A program made the translations under genes and the position numbers. From Halobellus litoreus (GTDB lineage: Archaea > Halobacteriota > Halobacteria > Halobacteriales > Haloferacaceae), in contig NZ_JANHAW010000002.1 in NCBI RefSeq assembly GCF_024464595.1, positions 496,001 through 560,000 of the forward strand: 64,000 nucleotides of DNA, in the 5' to 3' direction. This document shows, piece after piece, positions 26,216-35,374 of the stretch. Numbering within the stretch: position 1 is the first letter of the stretch; every line of letters begins with the position of its first letter. A model generated the notes under the pieces. It searched no databases and had not been told where the DNA came from. It saw nothing but the letters and a program-made list of their open reading frames with translations.

Positions 26216-27313
26216 ATGAGTGACACTCCACTGCTGAAAGTTGAGAACCTGAAGACACAGTTTTTCACGGACGCCGGAACCGTCCGTGCGGTCGACAGTG
26301 TTTCCTTTACTGTCGAGCGCGGAGAGATCGTCGGACTCGTCGGCGAGTCTGGGGCCGGCAAAAGTGTTGCCGTTCAAAGCATCCTTCGCCTCGTCGATTC
26401 CCCCGGACGTATCGTCGGTGGCGAGATCACATTCGACGGGAAGACTATTGTCGGATTCGAAGAAGACACCGACGAGACAGAGAACCCGGTTAGACGTGAA
26501 GAGATGCTCTCGGACTCGGAGATGCGTTCACAGATCCGCGGCAACGAGATCGCGCTCATCTTCCAGGATCCGATGGAGAGTCTCAATCCGGTGTTCACGG
26601 TCGGTGAGCAACTCTGTGAGTTCATCGAACTCAATCGGGGGCTCACCGGGAAAGACGTACGCGAACGTGCGATCGAAATCCTCCGCGAAGTGGGAATCCC
26701 TCAGCCCGACGAACGGTTCGACGATTACCCGCACCAGTTCTCGGGAGGGATGCGCCAGCGGGTCCTCATTGCGATGGCGCTTGGCTGCGAGCCGAAGCTT
26801 ATCATCGCAGACGAGCCCACGACTGCACTAGACGTGACGGTTGAGGGGCAGATCATCGACCTCGTATACGATCTCCAGAAGGAGTACGACACGAGTTTCC
26901 TCTGGGTGACTCACGATATGGGTATCGTCGCGGAGATCTGCGACCGGGTCAACGTGATGTACCTCGGAGAGCTAATCGAGCGTGCAGGGGTCGATGATCT
27001 GTTCTATGACCCACAGCATCCATACACCGAGGCTCTATTGAACTCGATTCCTCGTCCGAACCAGGCTGGCGAGCTACAGCCGCTGAAAGGGTCGATGCCG
27101 GAAGCGATCGATCCGCCGTCTGGCTGTCGGTTTCACGACCGCTGTCCCGACGCAACCGAAGCCTGTACCCGGACGCATCCGAACCTCCGGCGAGTCACCG
27201 AAGACGAGCAGTGGGCAGCCTGCATCAAACACGATGTGTTCGAGGCGGGCTATGAGACGAGCCGTCAACTCTCATCCGAGGGGGTTTCTGTGGTAGGTGA
27301 GAACAGTGAGTAG
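26216..27313 (+). CDS. Dipeptide-type ABC transporter ATP-binding protein, DppD-like
   Basis: About 365 residues from the ATG at 26216. Walker A is GESGAGKSV, the signature FSGGMRQRV, Walker [15 protein letters not shown]. The C-terminal oligopeptide-transporter domain has a [14 protein letters not shown] segment with paired cysteines, usual for DppD. It is the fourth gene of the operon and overlaps the DppF-like gene by up to 17 bp. Confidence 0.94.
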   Translation: MSDTPLLKVENLKTQFFTDAGTVRAVDSVSFTVERGEIVGLVGESGAGKSVAVQSILRLVDSPGRIVGGEITFDGKTIVGFEEDTDETENPVRREEMLSDSEMRSQIRGNEIALIFQDPMESLNPVFTVGEQLCEFIELNRGLTGKDVRERAIEILREVGIPQPDERFDDYPHQFSGGMRQRVLIAMALGCEPKLIIADEPTTALDVTVEGQIIDLVYDLQKEYDTSFLWVTHDMGIVAEICDRVNVMYLGELIERAGVDDLFYDPQHPYTEALLNSIPRPNQAGELQPLKGSMPEAIDPPSGCRFHDRCPDATEACTRTHPNLRRVTEDEQWAACIKHDVFEAGYETSRQLSSEGVSVVGENSE

Positions 27314-28619
27314 ATCAGAAACAGATCCGCTGGTCCGTATCTCAGGTCTGTCAAAGCACTTTAACAACTCAAGTGGGTTGTTTGGCGGATACGAGTTTTC
27401 ACCGGACGGATTGAGCTTTCCGTTCGAGTACGATCCGGACGTGGTCCGCGCTGTCGATGACGTTTCTTTCCAGATCGATCGGGGGGAAACGCTCGGCTTA
27501 GTAGGCGAATCAGGCTGTGGGAAGTCGACGCTCGCCCGCGTCGTCCTGCAGCTCCTGCGACCCACCGAGGGAGACATTTACTTCGATGATGACAATCTTG
27601 CAGACCTGAGTGACGAGGCGCTCCGCCAGCGACGGAAGGACATCCAGATTATCTTTCAGGATCCGCAGTCGAGCCTGGATCCTCGGATGAAGGTCGGATC
27701 AATCATCGAAGAACCAATGCAGGCCCACGGGATGTACGACGCTGACGGCCGCGAGGAGCGAACCAAAGAGCTCCTGGATGCCGTCGGGTTGGAACCGCAG
27801 TATTATGACCGCTATCCCCACGAGTTCTCCGGCGGACAGCGTCAACGAGTCAACCTCGCGCGGGCGCTTTCGGTTGATCCAGAGTTCGTCGTCCTCGATG
27901 AACCGACGAGTGCGTTGGACGTCTCGATCCAGGCACAGATATTGAACACGCTGGACGATCTCCAAGACGAGTTCGGCCTGACGTACTTGTTCATCAGTCA
28001 CGACCTCTCCGTTATCCGGCATATCAGCGATCGTGTCGCGGTGATGTATCTCGGCGAGATTGTCGAGATCGGAGACGTAGAGGTCCTCTTCGAGGATCCG
28101 AAGCATCCGTACACGAGAGCACTGCTATCTTCGATTCCCGTTCCGGACCCGCGTAATAGGGGACAACGAAGCGTGTTAGTGGGTGACGTTCCCAGTCCGA
28201 TTAATCCCCCGAGTGGCTGTCGGTTCCGCACACGCTGTCCATCCCTCATTGCACCCGAAGAATACGACCTGAGTGAGGACGAGTGGACCAACGTTAGGGA
28301 TTTCACCCGGGCCGTTGACCGACGCTCCTTCGATGCTGAAGATGTTGACTCCGTCTACGAGCGCTTTCTCGACGGCCCTCTCTCGGATTCGACGTGTGAA
28401 AGTGTGGTGTACGAGGCGATCGAGCTCATTGTCACCGATCGCTGGGAGGAGGCGTCTGAGCTGCTACGGCGCCAGTTTGCTGCAAAGAGCATCTGTGCGA
28501 ACACAGCCCCGTCGCTCGAACAGTCCGGAGATAACGATCCCAGTCGGGAGGTTGCGTGTCACCTCCACCAACCGAATGAGAGTCTCACGACAAATCAAGA
28601 AACGGGCGGGAGGATGTAG
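27297..28619 (+). CDS. Dipeptide-type ABC transporter ATP-binding protein, DppF-like, with long C-terminal extension
   Basis: A 440-residue protein. Walker A is [12 protein letters not shown], the signature FSGGQRQRV, Walker [15 protein letters not shown], and a cysteine-bearing CRFRTRCP segment follows. After that come about 100 residues (from [16 protein letters not shown]) without clear likeness to DppF, including an acidic helical part. The start is a GTG at 27297 or 27306. With the DppD-like subunit it energises the importer. Confidence 0.92.
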   Translation: MRTVSRSETDPLVRISGLSKHFNNSSGLFGGYEFSPDGLSFPFEYDPDVVRAVDDVSFQIDRGETLGLVGESGCGKSTLARVVLQLLRPTEGDIYFDDDNLADLSDEALRQRRKDIQIIFQDPQSSLDPRMKVGSIIEEPMQAHGMYDADGREERTKELLDAVGLEPQYYDRYPHEFSGGQRQRVNLARALSVDPEFVVLDEPTSALDVSIQAQILNTLDDLQDEFGLTYLFISHDLSVIRHISDRVAVMYLGEIVEIGDVEVLFEDPKHPYTRALLSSIPVPDPRNRGQRSVLVGDVPSPINPPSGCRFRTRCPSLIAPEEYDLSEDEWTNVRDFTRAVDRRSFDAEDVDSVYERFLDGPLSDSTCESVVYEAIELIVTDRWEEASELLRRQFAAKSICANTAPSLEQSGDNDPSREVACHLHQPNESLTTNQETGGRM

Positions 28620-28676
28620 CCGGCTTTTGTCCTTCCGGTCGGTCGCACCGCAAACCAAGAATCTACGAAACCAACT

Positions 28677-30092
28677 ATGACCAAAGATACCATACACGAA
28701 CGGATAGAAGAGCGCCGGACTGATCTCGTTTCGCTGACCCGGGAGCTCTGGGAAAACCCCGAACTCGGGCTTCAGGAGACGGAATCTGCAGAGCTACTCG
28801 CGACGCGACTCGCCGACGAAGGATTCACCGTCAACCGGGGCGTCGGCGGGATGCCAACAGCATTTGTGGCCTCATACGGGAATGGAGGACCAACAATCGG
28901 GATCCTCGGGGAATACGACGCGTTGCCCGGCCTGTCTCAAAAATCGATCGCTCGAAAGGAACCGGTTGATGAAGGCGGGCCGGGCCACGGATGCGGACAT
29001 AATCTCTTCGGGGTCGGGAGCCTTGGTGCAGCGGTCGCAGTCAAGGAAGCGATCGAACGTGGCGACGTCGATGGCACGATTCGGTATTACGGCTGTCCGG
29101 CGGAGGAGACACTCGTCGGGAAGGTCTATATGGCTCGTGCTGGCGTCTTCGACGATCTTGATGCAGCACTAACGTGGCATCCGAGTCACGTGTCGGCGCC
29201 GTGGAAGGCACGCTCCCTCGCAATGAACTCCATCGAGTACTCATTCTCCGGGCAGTCGGCCCACGCGGCAGATTCCCCGGAATCCGGGCGGAGTGCGCTG
29301 GATGCAGTCGAGTTAATGAACACGGGAGTGGAATTTATGCGAGAGCATATCATCGACGACGCGCGTATCCACTATTCGATTACGAACGGAGGGGGTGCAC
29401 CGAACGTCGTCCCCGCTGAGGCGTCTGTCTGGTACTTCGTCCGTGCCCCAACCCGGAAGGGTGTCGACCGAATTACGGACTGGCTGGATGAAGTTGCCGA
29501 GGGAGCAACGTTGATGGCGCAGACGACGGTCGACCGTCGCTTCCTCACAGGTTGTTATGACTACATTGCGAGCGATACGCTGTCAGATGTTCTCCTATCA
29601 AATATGCGTGATCTCGGAACGATCCCGTACTCGGACGCCGACCGGGCGTTCGCCACCGAGCTTCAAGAGACACTCGACGAATCCACGATCGAGAACCGCC
29701 TTAGTGGGTTGCCCGAACAGCGACGCGCGGAGGCTCGAGAACAGGCACTGTACTCGAATCCGATGGAATCGTTTGATGAAGGGACGGTATTGAGCGGTTC
29801 GACGGACGTTGGCGACGTCAGTTGGATCACTCCCGTGGCACAGTTCTGGGGTGCCGCCTGGCCTGTAGGGACACCGTCGCATTCCTGGCAGGCAGTCGCA
29901 GCTAACGGAGATTTCGCTGCTAAGGCGGCGGTCTACGCCGCAAAAGTACTTGCCGGGACGGCATACGACCTTCTCTCGACTCCATCGATAGTCGAGGCAG
30001 CGGCTGAAGAACTCAGATCGACGCGGTCACACGATTACGAGAGCCCGCTCCCAGAAACTGCGGAACCACCTGCAGATATGGGTGTGAACTGA
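28677..30092 (+). CDS. M20-family metallo-amidohydrolase, AbgB-like
   Basis: A 471-residue enzyme. It has GEYDALPGL, a GHGCGHNLFG metal-binding loop, AEET with the likely catalytic Glu, and a dimerisation domain near SFSGQSAHAADSPESGRSAL. The order fits the AbgB/aminoacylase branch of M20, which cleaves N-acyl or p-aminobenzoyl amino acids. It follows the importer by 58 bp and probably hydrolyses an imported amide. Metal ions would be Zn or Mn by family knowledge. Confidence 0.9.
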   Translation: MTKDTIHERIEERRTDLVSLTRELWENPELGLQETESAELLATRLADEGFTVNRGVGGMPTAFVASYGNGGPTIGILGEYDALPGLSQKSIARKEPVDEGGPGHGCGHNLFGVGSLGAAVAVKEAIERGDVDGTIRYYGCPAEETLVGKVYMARAGVFDDLDAALTWHPSHVSAPWKARSLAMNSIEYSFSGQSAHAADSPESGRSALDAVELMNTGVEFMREHIIDDARIHYSITNGGGAPNVVPAEASVWYFVRAPTRKGVDRITDWLDEVAEGATLMAQTTVDRRFLTGCYDYIASDTLSDVLLSNMRDLGTIPYSDADRAFATELQETLDESTIENRLSGLPEQRRAEAREQALYSNPMESFDEGTVLSGSTDVGDVSWITPVAQFWGAAWPVGTPSHSWQAVAANGDFAAKAAVYAAKVLAGTAYDLLSTPSIVEAAAEELRSTRSHDYESPLPETAEPPADMGVN

Positions 30093-30093
30093 A

Positions 30094-30234
30094 ATGTGCG
30101 TTCTACCAGATCCTGATCTTCCGATGACTGAATCCTACAAATCAACGATCGACAAAGACGGCGGCGACGAGAACAAGATGTCCACACAGACGGCAATTGT
30201 CAGCGATACAGCGGAGGGAGACTGTGATGAGTGA
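30094..30234 (+). CDS. Possible 46-residue small protein
   Basis: A short frame starts one base after the M20 gene stop and ends inside the first codons of the creatininase gene (8-bp overlap). It would give MCVLPDPDLPMTESYKSTID plus 26 acidic residues. Its position between two genes at coupling distance suggests a translated linker that carries ribosomes across the gap. No family is seen; it may be a chance frame. Confidence 0.3.
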   Translation: MCVLPDPDLPMTESYKSTIDKDGGDENKMSTQTAIVSDTAEGDCDE

Positions 30235-30970
30235 ACGCACCCGGTACCGGCTCGAACAGATGACCTGGGAAGAGGCTGAGGAGGCATTCGAGACCGCTGA
30301 CTACGTCGTCCTTCCGTGTGGAAGCACGGAACAGCACTCGCTGCATCTCCCGACGTCAGTGGATACGCTGCGTTCATCCCATCTCACGGATGAACTTGCG
30401 GAACGTGCGCCGGACCACGGACTCGAACTGTTAGTGCTGCCGCCGCTGCCGTACGGGTATTCGGAGCATCACCTTCCGTTCTCTGGGACAATCACGCTTG
30501 ACGCCGAGACGTACTGTGAAGTCATCGTGGATATCGGTCGATCGGTGAAGAAACACGGAGGGAAGCGATTCCTTATCACGAATTTCCACGCCGGCAACAT
30601 TGAACCGCACAAGCTTGCGATCGATCGCCTCCAGCGCGAGTATGATCTCCCGACACGCTACGTCAACTGGACAGACTTCGCTCGCGACAAGCTCGAAGCC
30701 CGCTTCGGTGACAAGTGGGGACACGCTGGCGAACACGAGACGAGCGTGATAGAACACTATCGACCGGAACTGGTACGGCAGGGGAAAAAGCAGCCACAGA
30801 CCTTACACGATGTTGCCGAGTCCGAACAGTTTCGGTATTTCGATGATCTCACGGTGGAAGGTGGACTCGGCGATCCGACCGACTCCGACCCGGCGTTCAT
30901 AGCCGACATTATCGAAGAGACAACGGACAAAGTTCTCAGCGACCTCAAAACCGGGAATCAAGATGTTTAG
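30227..30970 (+). CDS. Creatininase-family metallo-amidohydrolase
   Basis: About 247 residues from the ATG at 30227. CGSTEQHSLHLPTSVDT (31-47) puts Glu35, His37 and Asp46 at the metal-ligand spacing of creatininase; ITNFHAGN (118-124) and GHAGEHETS (165-173) supply His and Glu ligands seen in the family. Members open cyclic amides (creatinine, formamidopyrimidine-type rings) or act in cofactor pathways such as MftE. In this operon, ring opening or amide cleavage of an imported compound fits best, but the substrate is inferred. Confidence 0.9.
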   Translation: MSERTRYRLEQMTWEEAEEAFETADYVVLPCGSTEQHSLHLPTSVDTLRSSHLTDELAERAPDHGLELLVLPPLPYGYSEHHLPFSGTITLDAETYCEVIVDIGRSVKKHGGKRFLITNFHAGNIEPHKLAIDRLQREYDLPTRYVNWTDFARDKLEARFGDKWGHAGEHETSVIEHYRPELVRQGKKQPQTLHDVAESEQFRYFDDLTVEGGLGDPTDSDPAFIADIIEETTDKVLSDLKTGNQDV

Positions 30971-31045
30971 TAGGACCACCGGTCGTCGGCAGACGATGGT
31001 TTTCAAACAGAGAGCTACCGAGAGGGTAGTTGTGGGGACCGTCTG

Positions 31046-31867
31046 ATGGCTCGAGCCAACGTATGTCTCACAGTGGATTTCGATGCAGTTTCCTCTTGGA
31101 TTCATTCGTTCGACGAGGCCGATAGTGCGCGAAATCTCTCCCGCGGTTTGTTTGGGGTGGATGTGGGTGCACCACGTCTTCTCGAAATCTTCGACGACCA
31201 CGACATTACGACAACTTGGTTCGTGCCCGGGCACACCGTCGAGAGTTTCCCAGACGCCGTCGAAGCTGTCTGGGCTGACGGGACAGGACACGACATCCAG
31301 CACCACGGGTGGTCGCATACTCGCCCCTCAACGTACGCCGATAAACCAAGCGAACGGGCGGATATCGAGCGTGGAATCGAGGCAATACAAGGACTCACCG
31401 GACGACAGCCAGTCGGATACCGGTCTCCTTCCTGGGATTTCTCGTCTAATACGCTCTCTCTGCTCGAAGAATTTGGGTTTGAGTGGGACTCCAGTCAAAT
31501 GGCCACCGAGTTTCACCCCTATTTCCTTCGGCAGGGGTGGGAGGCACCGGTGGATGCTCCGTACGAGCGTGGGGATAAGACCGAGATAGCCGAAGTGCCG
31601 GTGTCGTGGCAGCGTGATGACTTCCCTGCCTTCGCATTTAGTCGTCAGCGCGGCTATGCGAACGAACGGGCAATCTTCGAGATGTGGGAATCCCAGTTTG
31701 ATTGGATGTACCGTAACGTAGAGAACGGCACATATGTATTAACGATGCATCCCCAAATTATGGGATATTCCCACCGAATTAGTCACTTAGAATCACTCAT
31801 TGCGACTCTGGAGTCATATCCTGATGTCGAATTTACCACTGTAGACGCCGTTGCATCTGAACTGTAG
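31046..31867 (+). CDS. Polysaccharide-deacetylase-family (NodB/PuuE-like) hydrolase
   Basis: A 273-residue protein. CLTVDFDAVS gives the Asp pair of motif 1, DIQHHGWSHTRP the His motif 2, and GYRSPSWDFSSNTLSLLEEF motif 3 with its Arg. The late THTVDA-like FTTVDAVASEL end is also usual. Length and lack of a signal peptide suit the cytoplasmic branch with PuuE allantoinase and HpPgdA-like enzymes rather than chitin deacetylases. It probably cleaves a C-N bond in the same pathway as the M20 and creatininase proteins. Confidence 0.87.
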   Translation: MARANVCLTVDFDAVSSWIHSFDEADSARNLSRGLFGVDVGAPRLLEIFDDHDITTTWFVPGHTVESFPDAVEAVWADGTGHDIQHHGWSHTRPSTYADKPSERADIERGIEAIQGLTGRQPVGYRSPSWDFSSNTLSLLEEFGFEWDSSQMATEFHPYFLRQGWEAPVDAPYERGDKTEIAEVPVSWQRDDFPAFAFSRQRGYANERAIFEMWESQFDWMYRNVENGTYVLTMHPQIMGYSHRISHLESLIATLESYPDVEFTTVDAVASEL

Positions 31868-31940
31868 GAGTAACCCACAAAACCGCGGCAAGCCCCGATA
31901 GCGTTCCTACTCTCTGTTGTTGGATCTATCCGGGCGAATC

Positions 31941-32669
31941 TTATACGAGTCCCGACCCGCCGTCGACGTTCACAACACTTCCAGTCATATAGGCACTACC
32001 TTCCCCACAGAGAAAGTGAACGACTCGCGCGACTTCGTCCGGTTCGCCGAGGCGATTGGTCGGGAGTCGGTCGATGAATGCAGCTAATTCCTCGTCGGAC
32101 CACAGATCGGAATCCGTTACCAGAGGAGTGTCGATAAGCCCCGGAACGACACAATTCACCTTGACAGAAGGCGCTAGTTGCTTTGCGAGTCCCTTTGTAA
32201 GGCCGAAGATCCCGGCCTTCGAGGCAGAATAGTGAACGCCCGCGCTTGCACTACCACGCTGCCCCGCTGTTGAGGAGATGTTCACGATCGCGCCCTCCTC
32301 ACGCTCAAACATACGTGGTCCAACCGCGTGGGCGATGTTATACTGTCCTGTGAGATTGATATCAATAACTTCGTGCCATTCCTCAGGCGTGAGATCTCCG
32401 AGCCAGACGTACCGTGAGACTGCGGCGTTGTTCACCAGCGCAGTGATATTATGCTTATTTTCGATGTCATCAACAGCCTCGTGTACCGCCTCGTGGTCAC
32501 GTACATCGACGTCATACGTCGAAACATCGTCGTCGTCAAATACGGTCTGGACAGTCGAATCGACGTCAAATGCAGCAACGTGATCGAGAGACTCGTCGAC
32601 TCTGAATCGGTCAACGACTGCACGACCAATTCCAGAGGCGGCACCGGTAACAAGAGCACAGGTCGACAT
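31941..32669 (-). CDS. Short-chain dehydrogenase/reductase
   Basis: About 242 residues from the ATG at 32669 (MSTCALVTGAASGIGRAVVD). TGAASGIG is the cofactor loop (8-15), NNAAVS the structural motif, and HYSASKAG holds the active Tyr and Lys; the end MTGSVVNVDGGSGLV is typical. It is convergent with the hydrolase operon. An NAD(P)-linked oxidation of a product alcohol or ketone is plausible. Classic SDR; substrate not known. Confidence 0.92.
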   Translation of the reverse strand: MSTCALVTGAASGIGRAVVDRFRVDESLDHVAAFDVDSTVQTVFDDDDVSTYDVDVRDHEAVHEAVDDIENKHNITALVNNAAVSRYVWLGDLTPEEWHEVIDINLTGQYNIAHAVGPRMFEREEGAIVNISSTAGQRGSASAGVHYSASKAGIFGLTKGLAKQLAPSVKVNCVVPGLIDTPLVTDSDLWSDEELAAFIDRLPTNRLGEPDEVARVVHFLCGEGSAYMTGSVVNVDGGSGLV

Positions 32670-32828
32670 AGGTGATAACCCTCTCAGGTACACTTAATCT
32701 GCCACCATTCTCTGGTTACTCACCAATCCCATTCCGAGCATACGTACACGAATCAGCCATCTGCTAGTGCTGTTGGCTCGTGTTACTCGGCTATTTTACT
32801 CGGTCTCAATATATTTGGAGACAGCATT

Positions 32829-32853
32829 ACGGGCCTCACGCCCGTAGGCGTGC
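32829..32853 (+). repeat. Two mutually exclusive small hairpins in a gene-free stretch
   Basis: ACGGGC-ctcac-GCCCGT (32829-32845) and CACGCC-cgta-GGCGTG (32838-32853) overlap, so only one can form. They stand in the 303-bp gap between the SDR start and the broken integrase. The rest of the gap is AT-rich without a gene; near 32955-32970 the sequence TGTTGAATAGATTCTG recalls ends of haloarchaeal IS elements. Could be SDR leader structure or the end of a lost element. Confidence 0.3.
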
Positions 32854-32972
32854 GATGATTTCCTATCATACTCCATTTTCGTACCAAGCACGCCTGTTTC
32901 AAGAGTTCCGTCAGAGTTTTGATTTTCTCATTTCTGAATTTATTACTCTGTTGAATAGATTCTGAGACACGG

Positions 32973-33317
32973 TTACAGCGGCTCACACAGCGATTCTATG
33001 TTGATGATGGCGAACATCAGGATAATTTCACGGAACTGGCGATACCAGCCGAGCGCGATAGGATCTCCGTCTAACGAATGGGGCGTAGTGTAGCCTCCGT
33101 TGCTCTCCCAGACGAACCGATAGAACGCGTCCATTCGATGTGCGCGTGGTTTTACGGTCTCGAATGCGTATCCCTCTCCCTTCTTCGGCATGATACCAAA
33201 GACGAGCAACCACGAGAGACAATCTTCCCGGACTGACTCGTAATCGAGGCGTTACCGTCGATTGAGGTATTCAGCGGAGGGTTCCGGAACGTGGGTAATC
33301 CCGTCGAGATCAACCAT
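32973..33317 (-). pseudogene. Broken tyrosine integrase gene, N-terminal part
   Basis: The minus strand has GGAGG, then ATG at 33317: MVDLDGITHVPEPSAEYLNR, R, an in-frame TAA (33252-33254) where CAA is expected, then RLDYESVREDCLSWLLVFG, and later AFETVKPRAHRMDAFYRFVW and NGGYTT. This is the SAM-like core-binding domain found at the start of haloarchaeal tyrosine integrases. The catalytic domain with R..HxRxxxY is missing. The last 30 residues (GWYRQFREIILMFAIINIES) differ and may be a transposase end. The start lies 161 bp from the 3' end of tRNA-Glu, the usual place of an integrase. Confidence 0.65.
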
Positions 33318-33477
33318 CGTATTCCTCCGAAGTGATCCGGCGAATCCGGTTGGCAAAGCAATTCGAAAACTACACGACAGCGTCGGGGTTGTACTTCCGT
33401 CGAGTGTAATTGCCCTGATGCGACATTGTGACTCTCCATTCGCAATGGGCAAAACCGCCAGACGGCGTCGGGAGAAG

Positions 33478-33552
33478 TGCTCCGTCAGGGATTCGAACCC
33501 TGGTCCTTGCCGTGAGAGGGCAAGATGATTGGCCGGACTACACCAACGGAGC
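33478..33552 (-). tRNA. tRNA-Glu (anticodon CTC)
   Basis: The 75-nt minus-strand sequence folds as a complete cloverleaf: acceptor GCTCCGT pairs with ACGGAGC, discriminator A; anticodon stem TTGCC/GGCAA around the loop CTCTCAC with anticodon CTC; T arm CAGGG-TTCGAAT-CCCTG. No CCA is encoded and no intron is seen. It marks the change from accessory genes (lower coordinates, at its 3' side) to core genes and is the likely attachment site of the broken integrase. Confidence 0.95.
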
Positions 33553-33652
33553 CATCTTGCATTCTTCGGTATCGCCGGGATGTGTAAAACGGTTCCGTTT
33601 TGGCCCCGCCGTGCGGTGGTGTCCCGAACGGCGTCCGGCGGAAACGGCGGCG

Positions 33653-34399
33653 CTATTCGCTATCTTCGGCGTCTTCGTCGGCCGATCCGTATTCGTCGAT
33701 CACCTCGGCGATCTCGTCTTCGGAAACCGGCCGATAGCCGTCGGCCGTGATCGTGGCGACGGTCACGCTCGCGGCGTCGAGGTCGTCGTTGTTCGCAAGG
33801 AGGGCTCGGACCGCGATCTCGACACCGTCGTCGACGGAGAGCGCTTCGGACCAGTTGGATTCGAGGAACTCCTGGATGTCGTCGCGACCGGATCCGATAG
33901 CGACCGCCCGCCACTCTTGGGGTGCACCCGAGGGATCGGTCTGATAGAGTCGCGGTTCCGAGCCCGAGTCGTCCATCCCCGCGATCAGGAGTGCGGCCCC
34001 GAACGGTCTCGTCCCGCCGTACTGCGTCGTCTCCTGAATCTCGTCGGAGAGCGTCTTCGTGAGCGTTTCGACGCCGAGCGGTTCGCCGTAGCGAAGGCGG
34101 TTCCGCTGGGCGGCCGTCCGCGCCCCGTCGATCAGTCGGCGGGCGTCGGCGACGTGGCCGGCCGAGGCCGCTCCCAGGAAGTCGTCGAGTTTGTGGAGTT
34201 TCTCGATGCTGTCGCCCTCCATCAGCGAGGAACTGGTCCGGCGCTGTGCGGCGAGTACGACGCCGTCGGCGGTCCGAATCCCGAGGCTCGGTGCACCGCG
34301 CTTGACCGCTTCGCGAGCGTACTCGACCTGATAGATGCGTCCGTCGGGAGAGAAGAGCGAGGTCCCCCGGTCGTACGCCTGCTGGTCGTTTCGGTTCAT
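33653..34399 (-). CDS. psmC: 20S proteasome alpha subunit, second paralogue
   Basis: A 248-residue protein with the alpha-subunit N-terminal signature (YDRGTSLFSPDGRIYQVEYA, then REAVKRG) and ASAGHVADARRLID. It lacks a propeptide and active Thr, as expected for alpha subunits, and forms the outer rings of the 20S core. Divergence in LAAQRRTSSSLMEGDSIEK and its place beside a YegP-like gene match the second alpha paralogue of Haloferax (PsmC, alpha2) rather than alpha1. The acidic tail is typical. A CTTTATCC stretch upstream of the ATG on this strand may be the TATA box. Confidence 0.93.
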   Translation of the reverse strand: MNRNDQQAYDRGTSLFSPDGRIYQVEYAREAVKRGAPSLGIRTADGVVLAAQRRTSSSLMEGDSIEKLHKLDDFLGAASAGHVADARRLIDGARTAAQRNRLRYGEPLGVETLTKTLSDEIQETTQYGGTRPFGAALLIAGMDDSGSEPRLYQTDPSGAPQEWRAVAIGSGRDDIQEFLESNWSEALSVDDGVEIAVRALLANNDDLDAASVTVATITADGYRPVSEDEIAEVIDEYGSADEDAEDSE

Positions 34400-34477
34400 C
34401 TATCCCCACTCCGATCCGTGGACGGATAAAGCCACCACCGGCACACGTTTTTACCGGAATCGGAGCCCATCTTCGGT

Positions 34478-34663
34478 TCAGGAATCAGTCTCCACGACGT
34501 CGGCTTCGGGCGCGTTTTGCTTGACGCTCTCGATTCCCTGCGTCGCCTTCTGTTTGGTCGCGTAGCCCTCACCGCTGTCGGCGATGATGTTGCCGTTGTC
34601 GTGGACGAGCCGCCAGCGGTACTTCCCGGAGCGGTCCTCGTACACCTCGAACGTGGCGCTCAT
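34478..34663 (-). CDS. YegP/UPF0339 (DUF1508) small protein
   Basis: A 61-residue protein, MSATFEVYEDRSGKYRWRLV followed by DNGNIIADSGEGYATKQKAT. This is one DUF1508 repeat, the same size and place (next to the proteasome alpha2 gene) as in Haloferax volcanii. Function unknown; the fold is a small beta-sheet with a helix. Confidence 0.92.
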   Translation of the reverse strand: MSATFEVYEDRSGKYRWRLVHDNGNIIADSGEGYATKQKATQGIESVKQNAPEADVVETDS

Positions 34664-34768
34664 ACGGCCGACCGTTGTGCCGCGTGTCGCAAAAGCGTAC
34701 TCCCGGTGGCGATGCGGACTGCTCGTCTCCGGGCGACGCGGACCGCCTGCCCCCGGAGACCGCGGCCC

Positions 34769-35374
34769 TCAGCCGTCGACGCGCTCGTACGTGACAAAGT
34801 CGAACTCGTCGCGAGAGTCGCGATCCGCCTCGATCCACTCGTCGTCGTCCGGGACCGGAAAGCGCGTGTCGCCGTCGTAGGTCCCGTGAATCTCCGTGAG
34901 CACGAGGCGCGTCGCGTGCGGGAGGAACTGCTCGTAAATTCGACCGCCGCCCGCGACGTACGCCGTCTCGACGCCCCGTTCGGCGGCGTCGGCTTCGGCT
35001 CGTTCGACGGCCTCCGCGACGGAGTTCGCGAGCACCGCCCCCTCGGGAAGTTCCAGCGACTGGGAGGAGAGCACGACGCTCGTCCGGCCCGGGAACGGTT
35101 CCCCGAGGGCGTCGACGACCGTCTCGTAGGTCTTGCGTCCGACGATCACCGGGTGCCCGGTCGTCGTCCGTTTGAAGTGTTTCAGGTCCTCGGCGTAGTG
35201 CCAGGGCATTCCGCCGTCGCGGCCGATCACGCCGTTCTCGGCGACTGCGGCGATCAGGACGATTTCGAGGTCGGTGTCGAGGCTCTCGTCTGCGGCGTCC
35301 CCAGCGTCGGCCCGGGGGCCGGCGTCGACGTCGGAATCGGCGGTCTCAGAGGCGGCGTCCGTCTCCGAGGTCAT
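34769..35374 (-). CDS. folA: Dihydrofolate reductase
   Basis: About 201 residues. After a 35-residue acidic N-terminal extension the enzyme reads IAAVAENGVIGRDGGMPWHY with the substrate loop, AEDLKHFKRTTTGHPVIVGR with NADPH contacts, and AYVAGGGRIYEQFL near the end. It makes tetrahydrofolate from dihydrofolate. The ATG (35374) overlaps the thymidylate synthase stop by one base, so the two are translated together. This suits function: ThyA produces the dihydrofolate that this enzyme recycles. The long acidic extension is unusual. Confidence 0.95.
   Translation of the reverse strand: MTSETDAASETADSDVDAGPRADAGDAADESLDTDLEIVLIAAVAENGVIGRDGGMPWHYAEDLKHFKRTTTGHPVIVGRKTYETVVDALGEPFPGRTSVVLSSQSLELPEGAVLANSVAEAVERAEADAAERGVETAYVAGGGRIYEQFLPHATRLVLTEIHGTYDGDTRFPVPDDDEWIEADRDSRDEFDFVTYERVDG

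Noticed and set aside
32783-32986. Short frames on both strands in the gap before the SDR gene
   Set aside because: No conserved motif, poor codon pattern and AT-rich non-coding look.
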